This document shows, piece after piece, positions 1 through 12,565 of a stretch of 64,000 bases of DNA; the first letter of the stretch is position 1; each line of letters begins with the position of its first letter. Source of the DNA: Amyelois transitella. Lineage: Eukaryota > Arthropoda > Insecta > Lepidoptera > Pyralidae. The stretch covers positions 7,242,001 through 7,306,000 of the forward strand of contig NC_083512.1 in assembly GCF_032362555.1 (NCBI RefSeq). The letters are read 5' to 3'. The notes beneath the pieces are model-generated. The model did not search any database, was not told where the DNA came from, and saw only the letters and a program-made list of their open reading frames with translations. Both the position numbers and the translations under genes were made by a program.

Positions 1-136
1 CTTCACCCAGCAACACACGATGGCCGCAGACGCAGAGAGCCAGTTCGCAGCGCCGGCGCCGCCCGTCCCCACCACACTCTCCGGCGGCGGCGCACCAAGA
101 ACCCCCTACTCCGTCGCCCCCTCCTGGGTCCATTGA
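1..136 (+). CDS. C-terminal end of an unidentified protein (partial, last coding exon)
   Basis: An open frame enters from the left edge with codons starting at position 2 and ends at TGA 134-136. It reads about 44 residues, rich in Ala, Pro, Thr and Ser, and ends in TPYSVAPSWVH. This stretch is strongly GC-rich while the DNA right after the stop turns AT-rich, as expected at a coding/3' UTR border. A possible splice acceptor (cttcacccag) ends at position 10, so the exon may be very short. Low-complexity Ala/Pro tails are common in developmental transcription factors, but nothing here identifies the protein, and I assign no function. Its start and domains lie outside the window. Confidence 0.5.
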   Translation, partial: FTQQHTMAADAESQFAAPAPPVPTTLSGGGAPRTPYSVAPSWVH

Positions 137-680
137 ACCAAACACCCAAACGTATGGACTAGTTACCTACTTATCAGTTCCAGGAACTGCCACGTTTCCT
201 AATGTAAATAATCATTTTTGTTAGTTTGGCATTGTAGTCGAGATTTTTGTTCATTTATCATGTTAACTAATGTTAGAGTTTTATTTAGTGTTAAGTGGAC
301 CGTTACCGATCGTTGTTGAAGTGTCAATTGTGTTAGTGTAGGCTTTAGTGCTAAGCTAGGTGGAAGCTTGTGATATAGATAGGATACTGTAATCCGAATA
401 GTTGGACCCGGAGGGGGCTGGGTAATAAGTGCGGCGACGAACAGTTTAGAATGAGGTAAGATATTTTCATACAAATATCAAATTTAACAGCTAAGATCTC
501 AACTGAATATAAATATAGCTAAAACGAACGTACCGTACCTATGTATATTCCTTTCAAAACGATAAGACATTAAAAAATGCAAATCCTAGAAAATATTTTA
601 CTGCCCACATAACGATCTAAATATGTTTCACATAATAAATCATTAAAATAACTATACGGACAAATAAAGATAAAACAAAA
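137..680 (+). other. Probable 3' UTR of the partial gene
   Basis: AT-rich sequence without a supported coding frame follows the stop codon. Canonical AATAAA hexamers occur at 634-639 and 663-668 and could end the transcript. This is inferred from position and base composition only. Confidence 0.35.
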
Positions 681-1197
681 GTTTTACCTTTTAAGTATAT
701 TTCACAACAGTACTAAATCCATCTCTAGCAGAAAGCAAAGCAAAAGACAAAAGTTTAAAGCAATGCTTGAACAAACTGCGAAGTACAGTCAAAGAGTCCG
801 GTCGCGAAATATTAGCGGACGTTTAACAATACAACGGGGCAATAAATCGTATAATATCAGCGATAATCTGCCGAAAGTTGGTCGCTGGTGAAATAACTTG
901 GACGGTATCACGGGTACAGCCACCGGTAAAACTACAACTCTATTGTTTTGCGGAAGCTGAATCAAGCGACCTACTTGACCACTTCCAACTTCATTTTTGA
1001 TGATATCGGGAAAGAATTCTGCTTTTGTCATGTGTTCAGCGTATGTAAGAGATAAATAGCGACGACCAATAGGAACCGTAAAATGCCGTAAATCTTTGGA
1101 GGTTTACATATACGATACGAAAATTATCAAGGAAACTCCGACTCGACTTCATTTAGGTACTAGTACCTACTATAAACGATAAAGTGATAAATGATGA

Positions 1198-1400
1198 CGA
1201 TGGGCTAGCAACCAGTAGATATTTACCATTTCCATAACATTTGAAAGTGATTCACTTTCAGCATTAAGCCAAACAGCTGAAAGTGGCGTACCAATTTTTT
1301 CGAGATTGTTGGCTCTGTCTTCCCCGTAAAGGCTAAAAACGTGATTTCGACGCGATTTTTTAATTTTGATAATATGTGTATGTATGATATATATGTATAA
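1198..1400 (+). repeat. SINE-like family A fragment, diverged
   Basis: It matches the family A segment that starts at gatgggctagcaacc and contains gccaaacagctgaa and ggctctgtcttccccg. A decayed GTAT-rich tail follows to about 1400. The head half is missing. Confidence 0.7.
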
Positions 1401-3777
1401 AAATAAAATAAAATAAAATCTCGCTAATAACCCTCGCACCCTGCCTTATAAGATAGCTTATCCGAAACCGTCAATTTGAAGAAAAAGATCTCCATTCGGC
1501 TTTACGATATTAGGTATTACAAAAATAAGTACGTCACTCATGTTTATGTTTCTTTGTACGCGGATTATGAGACGTGATGCCATCTTTATTTATGTAAGAA
1601 CCTAGAGAAAGGCCTTAGGTGAATCTCCCATAGAATTCTCTTGCAAATTATATTACGCTGTGAATAATTTCGCGCCTTTTCCGAGGGCTTTCTTATACGT
1701 GACTACTGAATACTAAACTATAGATGAAATAAGTAATGAAAGAATAGTTTTAATTTTTTTTATCATTAAAAATTATGGCTACAAAGAAAATGGCAATAAA
1801 ACAAACCAAATGCATTGTGATTTGTTGAGACGTACCTATTCAACCTTTTCTTACTTAATACATAAATAAAATTCTTGACTGTTATTCTTAAGCCGACTAA
1901 ATCAGGAAAACGTTTGATTGGTTTGCAATAAAATTCCATGAAATGCGCGAGCCATTTATTTAGTATTGCCGTGAATAATAATTATAATTAGACTTCGATT
2001 GAGCGGTCGCAGAGCGTTCGTGATTCAATTTCACCAATGAATGATCCTATTTGTGCGCTAATGAGGGACCCAACCAGTAATTAATCATATCATTTTAGCG
2101 TAAACGGACCGCTTTCGAATAATGGAATACCACGAAAAAAACCTCGAACAACGCTAGATTAAACCCGCTTCGGTAATGACTTGTTTTTTAGGGTTACAAA
2201 AGAACGTCTTGAGCAGACGGTGGGCGACGAAAAATCTTGTTAATTTTTTAAGCATAAGGCACTGTTAAAGTACAAGGGCTCAGAAATTAAAACAGAACGT
2301 GAGTCAGCTCGAGGTTTTTTACGCAAAGACTAATCTTTCGTAATAAAATAACATCAGCAGTTACCGTGATTTCTTAGTGACATTTTTATTATTCAAGCGG
2401 AAGGAAATTAGTACACTTCATTAATTTGATATTCCATTTCTTGGACGGAAAGATTTTGGCTCGAATCGGGCGGTCGGTCAACACTCAAAAGATTTTATTA
2501 ACAAGCTGATTTTAATAAAGAGTCCCGAAGGCGCGACGTCGTTTAAATTTCTGGACTCATCCCGTATTCCGGACGGCTAGCGCCGTAATTAGGTAGGGCC
2601 CACCTTTACACACGATTTCTCGGCACCCTTACGCGGAATTTATTCATTATATTCCCCTCTACTTAATAAAAAGCTCCTCTGCTCATTTTTTATTTCTTCG
2701 CTTGTCGTGGCCTTATAGGTAAGTACTTTAAATATTTGCCGCATGGCTTCTGATGAGTGATGAATTAAACAGATATTTTTGAATTTTTATTGCAATATTA
2801 AAAGTTACTTTGTTAAAACTTAATGTTTTCTTTTTAGATTGACGTTCATTCGTGAGTGACGTTGTAAATTATTATAAGAAGAACTTATGTACATATTAAC
2901 TTTAAATTAAAATAAACTACAGGCCGTCTACGACTTCGTCCGAGTGGAATCCCGCGGGAACTCCGGAATAAAAAGCTGTGTTATGCTGTGCTAATTCGTA
3001 ATCGGTTCAGTAGTATTTGTGTGTAAGAATAACAAACATACATACTCACAAACTTTCGAAACTATAATTAATTAAAAGGATAAAATATTAGTAGGATTTA
3101 TGATTTTTGTTCCAACTTTATGTCAAAGTAAACTTCCTACAATTAATACATTTAATTACATAATTAACGACCATTGTAGATTCTCCAAAATCTTCGTAAT
3201 GTAATGTTTTTTGTTTAAATCAAGTTGTTAAATGTTGTTTATAACAAAGAGATAAGGTTATAATAATTTTGCAATCAGAACTAGTTTCAGTTAATCCAAT
3301 AAGTACTTATATTAAACATTCTATATGAGGAGTCAGTCAAATAAAAAAAAAACTAAGAAAAATCTCAATCTTTCCACTCGCTTCCTTGTATATAAATTGA
3401 CGTCTATCTTATTAATATTTGACAATTTATGGTGAACGCTATTTAAATGAGATTCAACGCGGTTACTGCGCTTAGAGCCGTCAATATCTCGTGAACAGTA
3501 CGTGACTGGACTTCTACTTCTGGGTTCCTTACAAGAAGGCTGTCAAAGGGAACCTTAATTATACCTGAGCTACTGCGTAATCTATTTAGTTAATGCGTAG
3601 ATAAATAAAATAATCTATAATATTTTGATTTATTCGTAAGTGAAGCATAATGCGTAATGTAGAAATTGCAATTTTTGGTGTAATTCCCGAAATGGGAATT
3701 TCATTAGAAAAGTTTTCTGTTTGTTTTCATTAAAAGATAAAGCATTTATTTCTAATCAAGGAATTAAGTTTTAATTC

Positions 3778-3892
3778 ATACATACATACCTACATATAAT
3801 CAAGTCTATATCCCTTGCGGGGTGGACAGAGCTAACAGTCTTGAAATGACTGATAGACCACGTTCAGCTGTTTGGCTTAATTCATAATTATT
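3778..3892 (-). repeat. SINE-like family A fragment (tail half)
   Basis: A (CATA)n run is followed by atatcccttgcggggtgga and the cacgttcagctgtttggctt block. This is the tail-proximal half of family A in minus orientation, truncated before its head. Confidence 0.8.
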
Positions 3893-4895
3893 ATATAATT
3901 ACTTCACTGCTATTTAAAAACCAAACAAAATCTTTTTCAGAACAAAATTTGTCAAGACCTTATTTGCAACTCCTTATTTCAGAATTAATATTAAACCCCG
4001 CGTGTAAAGTTAATCTATTCAACTTTTAAAATTCCCCGTTCGTTCCGTAGTAGAAAATCTCCGAAGGTCGGATATACAGAAGTAATTTTGTTGAGCGCTG
4101 TTTTAACATTCTTCGACGGCCGCCTACAAATTGGATTACGTGTTAACTGTCGAGGCGCGCCTCACTCTAACGATTTTATGATTTTATTGCGAGACCCCAA
4201 ATGTGCGATTATGATGCGAACAAATTAGGGGGATATCAGGGCTTTGCAGTTTGAGAAGCGCTGATTATGACTGATGAAGTTCTCTTGGTGAATTAGAAAT
4301 TATCATCTACGACTTTTATTATGTATTGTATGTATGTATCTAAGGGAAATGAATACAGTTGCGATTTAAAAAAACCCTGGGATATGTATGGAATTTAGAT
4401 AAAATTAATTATATAACGGACTTCTTATTTTGACTTTTAATTTTTAATAAACAAATTTACCTCTGTTAGATAGAAGCATTACTCAGTATCTAGTATCTCT
4501 CGCCGTTGCGCATTCCCAGGTGCATTTTCATTAGTTGCTCTTCGGACCTAAGGATCAGCTTCGAAGGTCTTGTGACTATAACTCTGTCTATCCTTTAAAC
4601 CCCGGTTGAGGTAAAGCCGTAGTATTGTTTGCGAGTAGAGTAGAGATTTTTTCTTTTTGGATTGTCCTCATCTAAATAGGCTTGAATTTCAAAAATCAGA
4701 AAATAGAGTTCTGCTTGACACATATACTAGTTAATTAAGTTGGAACATGTTTATTAAACTTCGATATCTTGACATATAAAAATTATTATTCAGCAAAACG
4801 TTCTTTCGGCGAAATGTTTCTGTCAAAGCTACCATTATCCACCAATATTATAAATTGTATGACGCTTTGTAGAGGCTGAAAGTTTCTGAAGTTTG

Positions 4896-4990
4896 ATACA
4901 CGTGTCAGTTGGGCGTAGGGCGTGCCGGCCCGCCCCTCTGCAACAGGTGCCTCGTCTCCCGCACCCTGCACCCCGCAAACGTGGCCAACA
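4896..4990. promoter_or_regulatory. GC-rich patch with E-box-like sites
   Basis: A short GC-rich island in AT-rich surroundings holds a CACGTG core (acacgtgt near 4898), a CAGGTG site and a CCCGCCCC box. Minus-strand open frames cross it but have no recognisable protein content. It may be a regulatory module or an unrecognised small exon. Confidence 0.25.
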
Positions 4991-5170
4991 ATAAAGTTCT
5001 GCCAACTAAGGAATACATAAAAAACGAAAGATGTAGAGTAAATACATAGAACCAGAAAGAGTCGTAGAGGCTTGATTCGATTTTCAATTAGAAGTACCTA
5101 TTTCTTATTAATCTTTGGTGTTTTGGAGTAATAAGGTACAGCATCTAAACGTAGATTTTTAATAAACGTG

Positions 5171-5290
5171 TTATATGTCTCGTCCTTATGGGTAGACAGA
5201 GGCAACATTATTGATAAGACACGATGGCCATGTTCAGCTGGAAATTTATTTAGTGACAGGTTTCTAACCCATCGCCTTTAAGAATTTTAA
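5171..5290 (-). repeat. SINE-like family A fragment, strongly diverged
   Basis: The blocks gggtagacagaggcaac, catgttcagctg, tagtgacaggtt and cccatcgcct occur in family A order in minus orientation, with many substitutions and deletions. Confidence 0.6.
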
Positions 5291-5329
5291 GTTCGTTAGT
5301 GGGAATGGAAGCAGCTGACACACATTATG

Positions 5330-5455
5330 TTAACCATGACCGATCCAATACGGGTTAGGTTCCTCTGCAAAGGTTGTGGAGAACATACGGGAGTCGCTTC
5401 ATGGTCAAAGGCATACCCCGAGCACCTATTCAGAGTGGTGAGGACTAAAGCCTTT
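5330..5455 (+). repeat. Interspersed repeat family C copy
   Basis: It carries the family C landmarks ggttaggttcctctgcaaa, gggagtcgcttc and a decayed cctattcagagtggtgagg. Related copies lie near 37.1, 39.8, 40.4-41.1, 44.6 and 53.4 kb. The class is not known to me; no coding capacity is visible. Confidence 0.6.
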
Positions 5456-8400
5456 ATTTTTAATTTTTTTATATTATTCATTAAACAAAGGATTAACTTA
5501 AATTGCTGGTAGTTAAATGAGCAAGTCCTAGCGACGACACATACTTACTTCCCAATTATAAAATTTGTACATTAAAAGTTTTGCGTGAAAAACACTATGA
5601 TACTTAGTTAATTGGTTCGTAATTACAAAATTACGGAAAGGAGTCGCTGCTAAAATCTATAGCAAAAAATATTCATTCAATCATTCCACAATATATCACA
5701 AGACCGAAATAGCGTACACAGAACCGGAACAAATCTGAGAAATTAAGTCGGAATTACCATACCGGTGTAAACTCGAAAAAATTGCAAAACTTTCCCGATT
5801 TTTTTCCAGAGACAAGACAGTGTGATAATAAATCGAGTTTCGGATGTCACGGGTAATAAAGCATACTCGGTGGTTATCGAGAGATTCCGGGTAGGCGGAG
5901 ATCGCGTAAATTTATTCATACTTGTAGTAGGGGACGACCTCTCCGGCCGTTATTTAGGGCACACTTCCTTTATAGCCGCGATTGCCGAGATTTGTAACGC
6001 TTCGAGATGCGAACGTTTAAATGTCGCGACATGCCTATTAATTTGGTTTATAACCGTAACATATAGTTCGGTTTTTACTAAGATATCCCATTCAGTAATC
6101 TACATAACAACTTGATATGAAAAAATCACACCCTTTTGTACTCCCCTGCAGCATATTCTTGAATATTTTTTCAGCCGTTAGACTAAAAATTTTTAATCCA
6201 CTTAACAGTAAGATGTCCAAATGAAATTTATTATAATGTATATCATAACTTTAAAGTTATCTTTCATAGTGGTTATAGCTACGTAAATTAAAAAATATAT
6301 AGGTACTTTGATATCCATACGAAGAGATACAGTTGCCTTTAAACTAATATACTCGTATAGCTAAATCAATAGAGTATCACCAGATTAAGTAAAAAAATAT
6401 TTGTGCACAAAAACATACTATTTAGGCATTTTTCCCCTAGCATACAATATGTACTAATATATCTCATATACCTTCGGCTTTTATTTTACAACCCCGTAAG
6501 TAAGGAGTAGGTCGCCATATTCAATCCTTTGTCTGATGTAGTTTGTTTTTATCTGTTGGCCCACTTTTATTAGTCCTAATAAAACTGACTTCATTCTTCT
6601 GATATTTTATTGGAACTATTGACTACCTATTTATTTGGTATCATCATATAATTTTTTAAATTTATATAGAAATTATGAATTTACACTTTTTTACTTAAAT
6701 TATTTGTTATGTTTTATTTAGACTTGACTAAGTATTAAACGTCGTTTTTTAATTTAAATTCAAGGATCAATTTGAAATGTTATAAACTTCAAAGGATTAC
6801 ACAACGCTTTTATAGAAATGAAATTAATAAACGCGCAGTCTGAATACAGAATTTATTTCCCTCTTAACATTGTTTTATACCAGTCTTATTTCGGGATAAG
6901 TATGCCAATTATCTACATCACATATTAAGAGAGCACTTTATTCTGAGCAATGAGTCACAAGAGAAAGTCCGTTACATCGTTGAATATGCGACAGATTTAT
7001 CGTGGTTTGGTAGTGATGCCAAGTTAGCGTGACGTCTTATATCGATGTCGACAGATCTACTCAGAAGTTTATTTTTTTTTATAAATGATATATTGAAAGG
7101 TTTATTGTAAACTGTCTGATTGTCGTTATGAATTGTTTCTGTATGAAACGTTATTATCCTAAGTCTAAGTGACAATCGCCAGATAATTATATGAGCGGCC
7201 ATCTATGACACATGCTAGAAACGAAAAGCCTTAATAGCCTTTCTTGAAAAAAATGTATTATCAATATATTTTTTACCTATGTAGGTATTATATATATGTT
7301 AATATATACCTACATATAAAATCATTTCGCTTTATAAATACATATTTATAAAAAGCAAGATGCACTAACTAACCAAATTCACTAAGAAATAAAAAGCAGT
7401 GCGCTAAAAACCACATTCCTATGGGTTATTTTACCAAACAAACATGACTGATTTGATTGTATAGCGTAGGTACTAAAGTTTATTAACCTTTTGCTGAGTA
7501 AAGTTAGCGATATTTGCCTCATTAATTTGCTTATGGATAAGTCGCCAAATTGTTAACGAATATTTTGCAGACAATAATAATGAGAAATAAAAGAACACTT
7601 AATAAATATGTGTAGCTTATCATATTTGTCAATGCTTATAAATTTTATATGTTATTAAAATCTTCCCTGAGGTATATTGCACAATAAAAAAATATTTTAT
7701 CACTAAACTAATGATATTATGATATTGACGTGACATCTTATTTTTTAATAGGTACCTAATCTACATTCCTTAAAAATTTTAAAATGTCTTAATTGAGGTG
7801 TTATAAAGTAAATGTTAATATTTTTATATTTAATAAACAATAAAAACATTATTTATGTTATCTGCCATAAATAATTATTTTTTAACATGTTTGTTACACT
7901 ACCCAAAAATACCACCTGCCTAGCCATAGATATAGGGGATTGTTAAGTACTTACCTACAAAAAACGACATTAAAACGAGCAGTGTTCAACGTAACATAAT
8001 TTAAATTTGAAATTATAATTAATGCGCATCACGTAACACATCGATGCAAAAATAGGAATGTCGATAAAAAATAGTATCGAATCACTAACGGGTCGTCACC
8101 TGCGAGGCGCGGGGCGAGGGGGGACAGACTTGGCGTCGCTATGTCGGGCAGGTTACGATTTACACTCCACCAACTCAGCAGAAACTCTGCCCGGACGAGA
8201 AATGCTGATAATCCACATCCACAGACGCTGCGTGAGAATTACATCGAGATTACTATGATATCGCCCTCCATATGACATTTTTATTGGGCGTGCTATTTAA
8301 TTAGATGGAAAATGATATTGTGTAATACACGTGCGGCTAAAATGTTACAGGTTGTGGTAAAAAGTTATAATATCATCTATATGAAAATAGAAGTATCTGG

Positions 8401-11400
8401 TCAGTAGTCTTCAACTTCCCTTTAGCATCTCGTCAGCTGCAAGCTTTAAAACTGACTATCATTTTAGTGTCCTTGCAATATCGTGCAAATTCTTGTCAGG
8501 CAGTTATGGACACACTTTTGGTACATTTTAAAGAGTCAAAATATATACAGTACAGCCCTGGAAAAAGATTTATTTTATTTCAAATAAAAAATTATTAACA
8601 TCTGTTACTTTTCTTGTTACAGGTCATTCGGATACTGAAAATTATCAGATGCTGTTTTAATAATAGAGTCTGGATAATACTATCCTGAAATCAGGAACAA
8701 ATAAAATATGTGTGCAGTGTTCGACCACTGATGTTGTGGTTTGGCTCCAATAGCTGGTTGCAGAACAAGCACGAGGTTGTGACGGCATTCTAAAGAACCA
8801 TTTACAACGAGCATCACAATAATTACCAAACATGAAGACCAGTTAAAATCGAGACTGACACTAGTGTTCTAACAATTGTTATTGGCAAAGTAAATTGACG
8901 ATCAGATGTGCGTGATTTGAATTAAGTGATATTTTGGACGTTAAAATTTTAGGGTAAGATATTTGACCTCGCGATGTATGTAGTGCGACGCTGTAGCGGT
9001 TCAGTTATTTGTATATTCTCGCTGACCCCTCTATACCTGACAAATATGGACTAGTACCTAATTATCATCTTAGTGCGTGCCAGGGCCTTATCAGACTGAT
9101 TTACATGGAATTCGCAGCAGCTGTACAGAAGACGATAAATACTGTCTACACCTATATTATAGGTGTATCATAACGCCATCTTTTTTCTCTAGTTTATGTC
9201 TACAAATGCCATACTGATAGTAATTTTGCACATTTTAATTCGCATACATAATAGTGGGCCCAATATAACTGTTATTTATATCTGGAGAAACATTTGAGCG
9301 ATTTATACTGTTGACAGTGTTTCCAAAGAATATATATGTTTTTAATTAAAATGTACCATTTTTGGACAAAGTTTTCATAAAATAAACAATAAACTAGTTA
9401 TTATAAAGTCCTACATTGTTATTATGCCATAGAGTAAGGTTAGTTATTACTGTTAATAACACTACAGAAGCCATTATTAAACCAAAAACATTTTCATACG
9501 AACATTGCTCAATATTTCCGGTGTATGTAAGTATTTGATATATACAGAAATATTGCGAATAGAATTGATAAATAACTGACAAATTGTGCCTATACAAACT
9601 TTGATTTGAAATGAAAATGTTATGCTCATTATTCAAAGATTATAGTAATTAACCATAAGAATTTACAGTCTTTATGCGTACGCACAAACAAAATCCATTA
9701 TAGTCAGATCTCTAGTCCCAGATGTTAATTTGTATAAGCTACTTTTGCCTAATAAGTACAGATTTTACTCATAGATAAGCAGTGTCGAGGGCTAGCCCAT
9801 ATAATGTAGCAAAAATTCATTCTGTGAATTACCTCAGTGGACTGTTTGTGATAGATTTAGCCAATAAGTGTTCAAGTTAGTACGTGTATCAAATAAGTCA
9901 ATTCTTATACTTTTTGGCGTCCATTGTATGTGTATTTTTTATTGACATTTTCTAATGATTTAGCAAAGTTTTTATTTTTTTACGCCGATGATTCTTTTTA
10001 AACACTGCTTTTATACTTTACTATGTATATTTGCAGCTGATAGTGGTGCTATATAGATTATGAAATAGCGCATACAACTTTTGTTTTAAAGTATTTATCA
10101 CATTAATGAAATCAACGTACAAAATTCCAAATAAAGAACTATGCGATGTATTTTTCTAATAGTACTTCACTCAAATAAGAAGAATTTATTTACGAAATAT
10201 TTTATTGGTTTTAATTTTATAAATTATACAGTCAATTTTTGATAATATAATTATTGTGATTTGATAGGAATCCTATTAGAAAAATAGAACGTAACTCGTA
10301 CCTAGATTGTAAAATATTTATGAGTGTAAGTTGTGGACACGGCACGCGAGGGACGATCACACAATTATTTTTATTTAGATAGATAATGAATACATAGTTT
10401 TATTTTACGAGAGTTGGCTTAAAGTCATTCTATTAGTCCTCGGATGTCGAACATCAACCCTTTACTAGGTGATGGGGGTATGATAGTGACCATTTGCCAA
10501 ATATACATACGTAAAATTCAATAACTGTCCGAGTGAAACGAAATTATTGATAGTTGTATTATATGAGTGTTGTAGATTTGTTACTCTTTGGAGGTATCTC
10601 AATGTAGTTAAGTTAGACATAATAGCTATCTCCTGGTTGTTGAAATATTAAAATTTACAACGTCGAGACGTATTAGTTGTCAATCCATGTGGTCAATTAA
10701 ATATGGACCGAATTACGTCTGTCCCATTAAGGCCTAGCGTTAATGAGGAGATGGAATCGGCGTAGATAGTATGTGCTTTTAGTCCTGGTTATGCTTGCAT
10801 TAGGATCAAGTAGTAGTAGTATTGACCGTTAGGTGCGATCATTGTACTTCTTGTATATTAAATAAATAAAATAATGAATTGGTGTTAGTTGAATTTTTAT
10901 GTTCCGGAGTTTGAGATACTTATGTGATGAAACGTAATTTAAATTAAAAAAAAAATGTAAAATGGAATGTGAAATTGGTCACAATTGTGAAGATTACTTT
11001 TATTATTGAGGCATAAACTGTGACTAGAGGCACAAATTTTAACGATACATTTTTAATCATACTTATGCTAGATAAACTTTTAATTATTTTAATGGATTCA
11101 GTATCTTTTTACATTATAAACTTCTTTCAGCTTCTTGACGGAATTACTTATTAAGAAGTTTTACAAAATGAAAAATAAAGCTTCCAATTCTCAATACAAA
11201 AATAATTATGCACGAGACAAAATGAAAATGGTACCTGGTACAAGTTAATTCGGCCTAATTATCAAAGTATTCGACTGCATCGAACGATACGGTGTGATGC
11301 GTATGAAGATAGAAAAGTGAATGGGATAAGAAAGTTTAAATTTTCCTACTTCACTTCAGGATTTATGTAATTTAAAACATTACTCCACAGTCCAATTTAA

Positions 11401-12420
11401 ACAAAAATATTAAAATTAAATTATACAGAATACCTCTTAACCAAAAGGTGTTTAAAAACTACTAGATGGTTCCAAAAATTCTTAATAAATGCAGAGCACT
11501 AATTGACTCTGTCTGACTAAGTCATGATAAATTGCAAAAAAATTTTGATACGATTCGCTAGGCTAGATTTTCGGTATTCTCGTACCGAAGAAGCAGTGAA
11601 ATTGTGGCTTTATTTGCCTACATTAAAATAAAATATAACGTTTGTCATTGACAAAGTTTTCCTGGATTAGTTACATAACGTCGATCAAAGAAAAACCAAT
11701 TCTCGGAATATTCGTGGCGTCGAGTGACGTTTGACAAACGTAGGTATTTAGTTCACCAACCAGGCGCTAAAAATAAAATCATTAATGTACTATGATTTTT
11801 CCCATACATTGAACATGGGATCTGTGTCTAGATTGTAATAGATAAATATATTTTAATATTAGTCCATGGTTATTGCATTAGTAATCATGTATTTATAGGA
11901 CCTGGGTGCGTAACACGCAGCAGAGAAATGCTTCTATGTAAATTATTTTGTACAATGTTTAAATTTTTCTATGTTTGCATTATTGTGTTTATTATGTAAC
12001 AATTTACATTAATTTGTTGATTTTTCAGTTGCTTACTATTATTATTATTATGAAATGTGAAACATAGTTAAATTAGGAGGAATTATGTGTTTCAATGTAA
12101 ATATATAGACAAAAACATGTATGTAGGAGTACATAAATATTATTTTATGTATTAAATTTGATATTGTTTTCAAAATTTAATTGAATCTTTTATTTGAGTT
12201 AACCCTTTATAACCCTTAAAAGAATTGCCGAAAGAGTTTCATGAGGCCTATATGTATTATAATTAGATGTCCTATTTCTACTTATTGTAATAGTTTCAAG
12301 TCTTCGTTCTTCGGTTTTGGCTGTAAGTATAACAAATCATTGCTTATAATATAGGTATTATTGTTAAATGAAGTTTTGGATGTCGTTAAAGACTATAGAA
12401 AAGGTTAATAAGCTTGGGAT
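5456..12420. other. Gene-free AT-rich stretch
   Basis: No gene could be supported. A 97-codon open frame at 5822-6115 and others near 7.0, 8.1 and 9.5 kb lack homology that I recognise, splice context or start context. A better-balanced segment at 5820-6010 and a GC-rich patch at 8090-8235 stand out. A short AT-rich inverted repeat around 7271-7318 (arms with atgtaggtat) is the only other structure. Confidence 0.4.
8090..8235. other. GC-rich patch, function unknown
   Basis: The tract contains gcgaggcgcggggcgagg and cagcagaaactctgcccgg in otherwise AT-rich DNA. A 66-codon plus-strand frame runs through it (8058-8258), but no splice pair or known motif supports an exon. It could be a CpG-rich regulatory element. 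Confidence 0.25.
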
Positions 12421-12565
12421 TCTTGAAGGCGATGGGCTACTAACTTGTCATTATTTCAATCTCAATTCCACCATTAAACCAAAGAGCTGAACGTGGCATG
12501 TCCATCTTTCAAGACTGTTGGCTCTGTCTACCCCGCAAGTTTCATAAACGTGATGAGTATGTAAT
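12421..12565 (+). repeat. SINE-like family A fragment (tail half)
   Basis: ggcgatgggctactaac, agctgaacgtggcat and ggctctgtctaccccgcaag appear in family A order, ending in a weak tail. The head half is missing. Confidence 0.75.

Larger units (their letters stand above)
681..4900. other. Gene-free stretch with old repeat fragments
   Basis: No convincing coding frame. SINE-like fragments sit at 1198-1400 and 3778-3892. Between about 1920 and 2680 and again 3970-4260 the sequence is less AT-rich, free of simple repeats and rich in homeodomain-like TTTAT/TAAT strings. It could be regulatory DNA of the neighbouring gene, but there is no direct proof. Confidence 0.4.

Noticed and set aside
5822-6115. 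97-codon plus-strand open frame
   Set aside because: Plausible composition but no recognisable motif, no splice sites in a sensible place and no promoter; kept only as a note on balanced sequence.
7271-7318. AT-rich inverted repeat with atgtaggtat arms as a possible small-RNA gene
   Set aside because: Arms are short and made mostly of simple TA-rich sequence, which forms such pairs by chance.
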